Below are positions 15,282 through 20,731 of a stretch of DNA of 20,731 nucleotides, piece by piece. The position numbers and the translations under genes are program-made. The notes beneath the pieces were generated by a model. That model worked only from the letters and a program-made list of their open reading frames with translations. It did no database searches and was not told where the DNA came from. The stretch covers positions 1 to 20,731 of the forward strand of contig JBAXDX010000050.1 in the NCBI GenBank assembly GCA_037140715.1, in the 5' to 3' direction. This DNA is from JAUZPB01 sp037140715. GTDB lineage: Bacteria; Bacteroidota; Ignavibacteria; Ignavibacteriales; SURF-24. How positions within the stretch are numbered: position 1 is the first letter of the stretch; every line of letters starts with the position of its first letter.

Positions 15282-16292
15282 ATGAATGTCGCGCTCATAT
15301 TTAATGTTAAACCTGAAGGTAATATTCTCACCGTTTTTAACGATAAATATGCTGAATGGGATTCGATTGATACCATTTTCGCAGTAAGAGACGCGCTGGC
15401 AAAGTACCATAACGTAACTTTAATTGAAGCAAATGATAAGGCATTTGAAAAAATAAAGGCTGTTAATCCCGATATTGTCTTTAATATTGCCGAAGGAATG
15501 TACGGCATAAGCCGCGAGGCGCAAATACCCGCAATGCTTGATATGCTTAACGTTCCATATACAGGCTCCGATCCGCTTACATTAGCTACATGCCTCGATA
15601 AATCGAGAACGAAAGAAATTTTATCATACTATAACATCAATAACGCGAAGTTTATAACCGTTACATCATTAAGCGATACTGATAACTTTAATCTGAAGTT
15701 CCCGGTGATTATAAAACCAGTCGGAGAAGGTTCAAGCAAGGGTATCTTCGACTCATCTTTTATTGAATCGATGGATAAGCTTAAAGAGGCAGTATTTAAG
15801 AATGCCGGGACATATAATCAGCCATCACTAATTGAAGAATTTCTTCCGGGCAGAGAATTTACCGTTGCTATCATAGGAAATGGCACAGATGCCGTTGTTC
15901 TTCCGATTATTGAGATAAATTTTAGCGAACTGCCGGAGAATATGTCTCCGATTTATTCGTATGAAGCTAAATGGATAGCTGACAGTCCCGAACATCCTCT
16001 TGAAATATTTACCTGTCCGGCAGATATTGACAAATCTCTTGAAGATAAAATTAAGGATATCGCGCTGAAAACCTATAACATTCTCAGATGCAAAGACTGG
16101 AGCCGTATTGACATAAGGCTTGACAGCAGCGGCGCACCCGCTATAATCGAAGTTAATCCTCTGCCGGGCATACTGCCCAATCCCGAAGATAACTCATGCT
16201 TCCCTAAGGCGGCAAGGGCTTACGGGCTTGATTATACTCAGATGTTGAACGAAGTACTTTATGCTTCAGCTAAAAGATACAAACTGATATGA
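15282..16292 (+). CDS. D-alanine-D-alanine ligase-like ATP-grasp enzyme, first of a pair
   Basis: The 336-residue protein has the D-Ala-D-Ala ligase fold, joining a carboxylate to an amine through an acyl phosphate with ATP. Seen: FNIAEGMYGISREAQIPA (67-84) and YTGSDPLT (93-100) in the N-terminal/hinge region, the ATP-grasp lysine Lys145 with the glycine-rich loop GEGSSKG (148-154), the EEFLPGREF strand (185-193), and the C-terminal IEVNPLPG motif (289-296; Glu290, Asn292) followed by FPKAARAYG. The AEG...SRE variant differs from the HG.GEDG of cell-wall Ddl enzymes, so a different substrate is likely. The last four bases overlap the next gene (ATGA), indicating one operon with the second ATP-grasp, GNAT and KamA genes. 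ATG 15282 is the conservative start; an ATT at 15255 has the better ribosome site. The amino acid it uses is unknown; a housekeeping D-Ala ligase is possible but less likely. Confidence 0.88.
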   Translation: MNVALIFNVKPEGNILTVFNDKYAEWDSIDTIFAVRDALAKYHNVTLIEANDKAFEKIKAVNPDIVFNIAEGMYGISREAQIPAMLDMLNVPYTGSDPLTLATCLDKSRTKEILSYYNINNAKFITVTSLSDTDNFNLKFPVIIKPVGEGSSKGIFDSSFIESMDKLKEAVFKNAGTYNQPSLIEEFLPGREFTVAIIGNGTDAVVLPIIEINFSELPENMSPIYSYEAKWIADSPEHPLEIFTCPADIDKSLEDKIKDIALKTYNILRCKDWSRIDIRLDSSGAPAIIEVNPLPGILPNPEDNSCFPKAARAYGLDYTQMLNEVLYASAKRYKLI

Positions 16293-17332
16293 GCAATAAA
16301 ACTAAAATTTTGGTTTGCTACAACGAACCCGTTAAGGCTTATGCAAACTACACAGGGAAGAAGCTAAATTCTGTGGAAGAGAATATCGACCTTTCGGAAA
16401 GCGAAATCTCAGATAGTATCAGCGACATCATCTCGCATCTCCGGTTATACTATGAGAATATAGAATCGATTGTCTTCAGTTCTGATGTTGAAAACACAAT
16501 TGCAGAAATAGCTAAATGCTCCCCTGATGCAATACTCAATTTCGTTGAATCAGTAAACGGTAAAGCACACTACGAAGCTTATGCCGCGGGCATATATGAA
16601 CTGATGGGCATAAATTATACTGGCAGCACTCCTGTAAGCCTGACTATATGTCTCGATAAATCAAAAACAAAACAGATATTAAGCACATTCGGCATTAAGA
16701 CTCCGGGTTTTCACATTGCCCGCTATTGTGAGAAATTAAAGGAAGAAGATTTTATACTGAAATCCCCGGTTATACTAAAACTACTTAACGAAGACGCATC
16801 AATCGGCATCTCCGAGTTCTCGGTAGCTGATTCATTTTCAGAAGTAACCGAACGCCTCACGTTCTTATTTAAGACTTACAAACAAGATGTATTAATTGAG
16901 GAATATATCAGCGGCCGAGAACTGAATGTATCTGTACTTGGAGGCAGGATACTGCCGGTTTCAGAGATAAGTTTTGCCGGACTGCCCAAAGGTCTTCCGA
17001 AGATTGTTACTTATGAAGGCAAATGGTCGCCCGAAAGCACTTATTTTAAATATACTAATCCTGTATGCCCTGCCGATATTGACGAAGATACAAAAGAAAA
17101 AGTAGAAGCCATAGCTCTGAAGTGCTTTGACCTTCTGTGTTGCAGGGATTACGCCAGGATTGATATGCGCCTGAGCAAGAGCGGCGTTCCATACGTTATT
17201 GAAGTAAATCCTAATCCCGACCTGTCTGCCGATGCCGGTTTTGCAAGAGCAGCCGCGGCGGCGGGAATGTCTTATGCCGGGTTGCTGCATACAATCACAG
17301 GCTTTGCGCTTGAAAGAAGGGATAATGATTAG
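16289..17332 (+). CDS. D-alanine-D-alanine ligase-like ATP-grasp enzyme, second of a pair
   Basis: This 347-residue protein is a divergent paralogue of the preceding gene product. Corresponding landmarks are NFVESVNGKAHYEA (84-97), YTGSTPVS (110-117), CLDKSKTK (121-128), the ATP lysine Lys164 in VILKLLNEDASIG, IEEYISGRE (203-211) and IEVNPNPDLS (304-313). The KP of the ATP loop in the first enzyme is KL here, the GEGSSKG loop is NEDASIG, and the LPG after EVNP is NPD. The core Glu and Asn (Glu305, Asn307) are kept, so ATP/metal binding looks possible, but the substrate or reaction is probably different from the first. Alternatively it could be a partner subunit with reduced activity. It overlaps the upstream gene by 4 bases and the GNAT gene by 8. 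Confidence 0.85.
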   Translation: MSNKTKILVCYNEPVKAYANYTGKKLNSVEENIDLSESEISDSISDIISHLRLYYENIESIVFSSDVENTIAEIAKCSPDAILNFVESVNGKAHYEAYAAGIYELMGINYTGSTPVSLTICLDKSKTKQILSTFGIKTPGFHIARYCEKLKEEDFILKSPVILKLLNEDASIGISEFSVADSFSEVTERLTFLFKTYKQDVLIEEYISGRELNVSVLGGRILPVSEISFAGLPKGLPKIVTYEGKWSPESTYFKYTNPVCPADIDEDTKEKVEAIALKCFDLLCCRDYARIDMRLSKSGVPYVIEVNPNPDLSADAGFARAAAAAGMSYAGLLHTITGFALERRDND

Positions 17333-17801
17333 AAAATTAAAACCTGCGGACAGAAACTATCTGGAAAAGATGCTTATGAAGGTCATTCAGTTTGATGCCT
17401 CTGAAGTAAGCGTTGCCATGGAGTTAATTGATATGGCACTTTACAGACCCGAACAGGAAGATTATATTATATACGTCTATGAAGAAAATGGTACGGTATC
17501 CGGCTATTACTGCACCGGACGCAGAGCTTTAACTGACGGCGTATTCGACCTCTACTGGATTGTTGTAAGTCCCGATGCTCAGGGCAAAGGACTCGGCAGC
17601 CTGCTGATTAAACATGCCGAAGATATTGTCATCGAAAATAAAGGACGCTGGCTACTGGCTGAAACTTCTTCAAAGGAAAGTTATACAGCCACACGGAATT
17701 TTTATATAAAAAGTGCTTATACAATAGTTGCGAAGATAGATAACTTCTATAAAGTTAATGATGGTTTAATAATCTTTGGAAAGTACTTTCAACAAAAATA
17801 A
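17325..17801 (+). CDS. GNAT-family N-acetyltransferase
   Basis: I start this at ATG 17325 (158 residues), not at the earlier ATG 17232, because AGAAGG sits just upstream and the shorter form starts at the normal GNAT beta-1 strand (MIRKLKPADR). Acetyl-CoA binding is indicated by the motif A strand FDLYWIVVSPDAQGKGLG, with QGKGLG at 86-91 as the pyrophosphate loop. The C-terminal ARNFY-like stretch (TATRNFYIKSAY, 121-132) is the usual motif B region. It overlaps the second ATP-grasp gene by 8 bases and ends 13 bases before the aminomutase start. In the AblA/AblB system an acetyltransferase modifies the epsilon-amino group of beta-lysine; AblB is longer than this protein as I recall, so this is a functional analogy, not a direct orthologue call. 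Confidence 0.88.
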   Translation: MIRKLKPADRNYLEKMLMKVIQFDASEVSVAMELIDMALYRPEQEDYIIYVYEENGTVSGYYCTGRRALTDGVFDLYWIVVSPDAQGKGLGSLLIKHAEDIVIENKGRWLLAETSSKESYTATRNFYIKSAYTIVAKIDNFYKVNDGLIIFGKYFQQK

Positions 17802-17814
17802 AGGATTACTTAAA

Positions 17815-19020
17815 ATGGAACAATGGCAGCAAATGCTCAGGGATAGTATTCATTCGGTTGATCAGCTTGTTGAAAAATTTAAGATAGACCGGGGTATAGC
17901 CCAGCAGCTTGACAGATTCTTTCAGGCGCGTATTAATCCTTACTACCTGAGCCTGATAAGATATCCCGGCGATCCTATATGGCGGCAGTGCGTCCCGGAC
18001 CAAAGGGAACTCGAAGACTTTGACGCTTTCGAGGACCCGCTCAATGAAGACGCTATGAGTCCTGTTCCAAACATCACGCACCGCTATCCCGACCGTGTGC
18101 TTTTTCTTGTTACAAGCCAGTGCGGAATGTACTGCCGTTTCTGTACACGTAAAAGGAAGGTCGGTAACCAGGATAAGATTTCGATGAAAGGACTCGAATC
18201 CGCTTTTAAGTATATTGAATCTCACCCTGAAATAAGAGACGTAATCATGTCCGGCGGGGACCCTTTGATGCTGACGGATTATATGCTCGAAAAAATCTTG
18301 CGAAGACTAAGAGCAATACCGCATGTTGAAATCATTCGACTCGGCACCAAGATGCCCTGCGTGCTGCCGCAGAGAATTACTCCGAAGCTTTGCAGCATGT
18401 TAAAGAAATATCATCCGATATATATAAATACGCACTTCAATCATCCGTGGGAAATAACCCCTGAAAGTTCGCGTGCGTGTCAGTTGCTTGCCGACTCAGG
18501 CTGTCCGGTAGGCAATCAGACTGTGCTGATGAAAGGTATTAACGATGATACCGAAACCATAAAAGACCTGATGCAAAAACTCCTTAGAATGAGAGTAAAA
18601 CCTTATTACCTTTATATGGCTGATGAAACAAAGGGAGCAAATCATTTCAGGACATCGATAAAAACCGGCATAGAGATAATGGATACATTAAGAGGACACA
18701 CAAGCGGACTTGCTATACCCTATTTTGTTATAGACGCTCCCGGCGGTGGCGGCAAGATCCCAATCCTGCCGGAATATGTTCTGCATCATGACGATGAAAA
18801 GATAATACTTCGCAATTATAAGAATGAAATATATGTTTACAAGGATATTAAAGATAAAGATGAATCAAAAAATAAAGATAATATAAATCGGAATAATGGA
18901 AACGGACAGCATGAGAAAATTGCAGAAATAAATCCGCATCACGTGCTAAAACCCGCAACAATCATTCATCTGAACTGTGATTCTCATGATTTATATGACA
19001 GCTCAGTCAGCAGGAAATGA
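17815..19020 (+). CDS. kamA: Lysine 2,3-aminomutase (KamA family radical SAM, PLP-dependent)
   Basis: The enzyme converts L-lysine to beta-lysine using a [4Fe-4S] cluster, S-adenosylmethionine and PLP. The 401-residue protein has the radical-SAM cluster motif C-x3-C-x2-C (Cys103, Cys107, Cys110), followed by TRKRKVG; SGGDP (146-150) for SAM binding; and the PLP-binding lysine in PGGGGK (Lys314). Asp270 in YMADETKG and Asp307 in IDAPG correspond, as I recall, to the two aspartates that bind the lysine amino group in the Clostridium enzyme and that are replaced in glutamate 2,3-aminomutases. This argues for lysine. An unusual Lys/Asp/Asn-rich insert lies at about 343-369 before the C-terminal tail. 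ATG 17815 follows AAAGGA. No lysine-fermentation genes (kamD/E, kdd, kce) are nearby, so beta-lysine is more likely a building block than a catabolic intermediate. Confidence 0.92.
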   Translation: MEQWQQMLRDSIHSVDQLVEKFKIDRGIAQQLDRFFQARINPYYLSLIRYPGDPIWRQCVPDQRELEDFDAFEDPLNEDAMSPVPNITHRYPDRVLFLVTSQCGMYCRFCTRKRKVGNQDKISMKGLESAFKYIESHPEIRDVIMSGGDPLMLTDYMLEKILRRLRAIPHVEIIRLGTKMPCVLPQRITPKLCSMLKKYHPIYINTHFNHPWEITPESSRACQLLADSGCPVGNQTVLMKGINDDTETIKDLMQKLLRMRVKPYYLYMADETKGANHFRTSIKTGIEIMDTLRGHTSGLAIPYFVIDAPGGGGKIPILPEYVLHHDDEKIILRNYKNEIYVYKDIKDKDESKNKDNINRNNGNGQHEKIAEINPHHVLKPATIIHLNCDSHDLYDSSVSRK

Positions 19021-19185
19021 ATCTTAGTCCCGCGATATGCACGAAGAACCGGACAATAATTTAATTGTTAAATCTGCGGTATTTATTTTTTTGGGGAAGT
19101 TGTCCTGAAAATTACTATCTTTCATTATCTCAATTTAGACTTACGGTTTAAGGGTATATTATAATTTTCAAACCAGGAGGATAGT
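19021..19185. other. Intergenic region between kamA and the CHASE sensor gene
   Basis: The gap contains an imperfect self-complementary stretch ACAATAATTTAATTGT (19050-19065), followed after about 15 bases by a T run, which might be a weak terminator for the operon. A TATAAT-like box occurs at 19157-19163, shortly before the AGGAGG of the sensor gene. Both are tentative. Confidence 0.3.
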
Positions 19186-20731
19186 ATGCCATTCGGCGAT
19201 TCCGACAATATGCACTCAGATTCTTTCTTTGATTCTATAAGAACATCTTTTAGAAACATGTCTGTCCGGAAGCCGGGAAGGAAGCGGATATGGCCGGCTT
19301 TGGCTTTACTGACAGGCGGGCTGATTCTGACGCTTGCGGTAAGTCTCTTATTAAAAAAAGATATCGAAACAAAAGCGAAAACCGAGTTTGATTTCGCCTG
19401 TGCTGACCTGAACAATAAAATATCTGCAAGACTTCATGCGCATGCCCAGCTGCTTCGGAGCGGAGTTGCTTTCCTTATGAATTCAGATGAAATAACCCGC
19501 GATGAATGGCGAAATTTTTATGTGAATCAGATGATAGAGAAGAATCTTCCGGAAGTTCAGGGAATCGGTTATTCAATTATTATCCCCCAGGATCAGTTAG
19601 CCCGGCATGAAAAGGAAATTCAAAGCGAAGGATTCCCGCAATATTCCGTCAGACCCGCGGGCAAAAGAGAAATATACACATCAATTATATATCTGGAGCC
19701 GTTCTCAGGCAGAAATCTGCGTGCTTTTGGTCATGATATGTTTTCTGAACCGGTCTGCAGAAAAGCTATGGAAACAGCAAGGGATTATAATATCGTGGCT
19801 CTTTCCGGGAAGGTTACCCTTGTTCAGGAGACAAATGAGGATACCCAGGCGGGCACTCTTATGGTCGTTCCTGTTTATAAGAAAGGTATGCCAACTGAAA
19901 CTGTTGAGGAACGCCGGCACGCCATTAAGGGATGGGCTTACATGCCTTACCGGATGAATGACATGATGGCGGGGATTACCGGCAGTTGCGAAACCAATCG
20001 AAAACATATCCATCTGAAAATATTTGATAATCCTTCACATAGCCGGAACTCCCTTCTCTATGACAGCCGGAAAGAAACTAATAAGCATATAATATCTCAT
20101 CCTGTATTTTCTCTGCAAACGTCTGTTCCCTTCAATGGATGTCAATGGTATTTGTCGTTTACGCAATATGGCTCCGGCGAAACGGGTCCGGATTACAGTA
20201 AGGCATGGATAACCGCGGCAGGCGGAACAGGCTTCAGCATTTTATTATTTGTCGTTTTGCTGCTGCTCATTAATACTAATATCAAAGCTAATCAGCTTGC
20301 AGGGGAATTAACGCGGGATTTAAGAGAAAGTGAAACTAAATATAGTTCAATGATTGCCAATATTTCAGATGTAGTCTGCATAATTGGTAAAGATGGCATG
20401 TTCAAATATATAAGCCCCAATATTGAGAAATGGTTCGGATGGCAACCTCAGGATCTTACAGACACAAATGGCTGGTTAACGATTCATCCGGATGATTTAG
20501 AGCATATTCAAAAAGAATTCTTTACTCTCCCTGAAAAGGATAACCCGGCAAAAACTGTGGAATGCAGATATAAATGTAAAGACGGGAGTTATAAACCAAT
20601 ATCTCTTACAGGTACAAGTCTTATAAATGATTCCATAATTAATGGCGTGCTGATAAATTATCATGACATCACCAGCCGTAAAAAGATAGAAGCCGGTCTT
20701 GAAAAAACACGTAAGGAACTTGCGGCAATAA
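19186..20731 (+). CDS. Membrane sensor with periplasmic CHASE domain and PAS domain, 3' end outside window
   Basis: The reading frame is open from ATG 19186 to the window edge (515 codons) without a stop, so this is a partial gene. The ATG follows an excellent AGGAGG. Residues about 35-57 form a first membrane helix after basic residues. Residues about 63-335 are a CHASE domain, recognisable by GIGYSIIIPQDQLARHE, FSGRNLRAFGHDMFSEP and the central ALSGKVTLVQE, placed outside the cytoplasm. A second membrane helix spans about 343-363. A PAS domain covers about 385-505, ending with a typical YHDITSRKKIE. The frame then enters a likely linker or coiled coil at the edge. CHASE-PAS receptors usually end in a histidine kinase or a diguanylate cyclase; which one cannot be seen. 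The ligand is unknown. It is not obviously in one operon with kamA (165-base gap). Confidence 0.9.
   Translation, partial: MPFGDSDNMHSDSFFDSIRTSFRNMSVRKPGRKRIWPALALLTGGLILTLAVSLLLKKDIETKAKTEFDFACADLNNKISARLHAHAQLLRSGVAFLMNSDEITRDEWRNFYVNQMIEKNLPEVQGIGYSIIIPQDQLARHEKEIQSEGFPQYSVRPAGKREIYTSIIYLEPFSGRNLRAFGHDMFSEPVCRKAMETARDYNIVALSGKVTLVQETNEDTQAGTLMVVPVYKKGMPTETVEERRHAIKGWAYMPYRMNDMMAGITGSCETNRKHIHLKIFDNPSHSRNSLLYDSRKETNKHIISHPVFSLQTSVPFNGCQWYLSFTQYGSGETGPDYSKAWITAAGGTGFSILLFVVLLLLINTNIKANQLAGELTRDLRESETKYSSMIANISDVVCIIGKDGMFKYISPNIEKWFGWQPQDLTDTNGWLTIHPDDLEHIQKEFFTLPEKDNPAKTVECRYKCKDGSYKPISLTGTSLINDSIINGVLINYHDITSRKKIEAGLEKTRKELAAI

Noticed and set aside
17232..17324. A longer N-terminus for the GNAT protein
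   Set aside because: The stretch lies entirely inside the second ATP-grasp gene and has no GNAT similarity; ATG 17325 has a good ribosome site.
15282..19020. The operon as a cell-wall D-Ala-D-Ala ligase locus or an EF-P beta-lysylation locus
   Set aside because: No mur genes are present and the AEG...SRE motif differs from housekeeping Ddl; no EF-P (efp) or EpmA-like gene is adjacent.

Overview
The window is an ordinary bacterial chromosome segment, A+T-leaning by eye, with tightly packed genes on both strands. Several signs point to the Bacteroidota/Chlorobiota/Ignavibacteriota side of the tree. There is a family S46 dipeptidyl-peptidase lipoprotein. Promoters upstream of the tRNA gene and the S46 gene match the Bacteroidota-type pattern TTG, about 20 bases, then TAnnTTTG. 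The lineage call is inference; I saw no marker gene that fixes it.

Layout. 1-755: flank plus a frameshifted, 3'-truncated IS66-type transposase remnant. 775-3313: two overlapping genes, a 219-residue protein of unknown function and a soluble three-PAS histidine kinase. 3480-5465: an OPT-family transporter. 5471-5659: a small non-coding element with inverted ends, apparently inserted at the transporter's stop codon. 5789-6919: a class V aminotransferase with a TTG start. 6976-8634 (minus): a small unknown protein and a phosphomannomutase/phosphoglucomutase. 8864-11011: an S46 dipeptidyl peptidase lipoprotein. 11091-12722 (minus): an ABC-F ATPase. 13087-13158: tRNA-Asn. 13279-14493 (minus): a putative DNA-binding protein with a 16-copy heptapeptide linker. 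14494-15254: decayed DNA holding a third copy of the small element's end and a broken N-terminal piece of a type I restriction HsdR gene. 15282-19020: a four-gene operon (two D-Ala-D-Ala-ligase-like ATP-grasp enzymes, a GNAT acetyltransferase, a lysine 2,3-aminomutase). 19186-end: a CHASE-PAS membrane sensor cut by the window edge.

The most promising candidate for an undescribed system is the four-gene operon. Lysine 2,3-aminomutase makes beta-lysine. With a GNAT this resembles the AblA/AblB route to N-epsilon-acetyl-beta-lysine, a compatible solute. The two ATP-grasp ligases suggest instead, or in addition, an acylated beta-lysine-containing peptide. The operon organisation and motifs are seen directly; the product is a hypothesis.

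The OPT transporter and the S46 peptidase are consistent with use of external peptides, although they are not in one operon.
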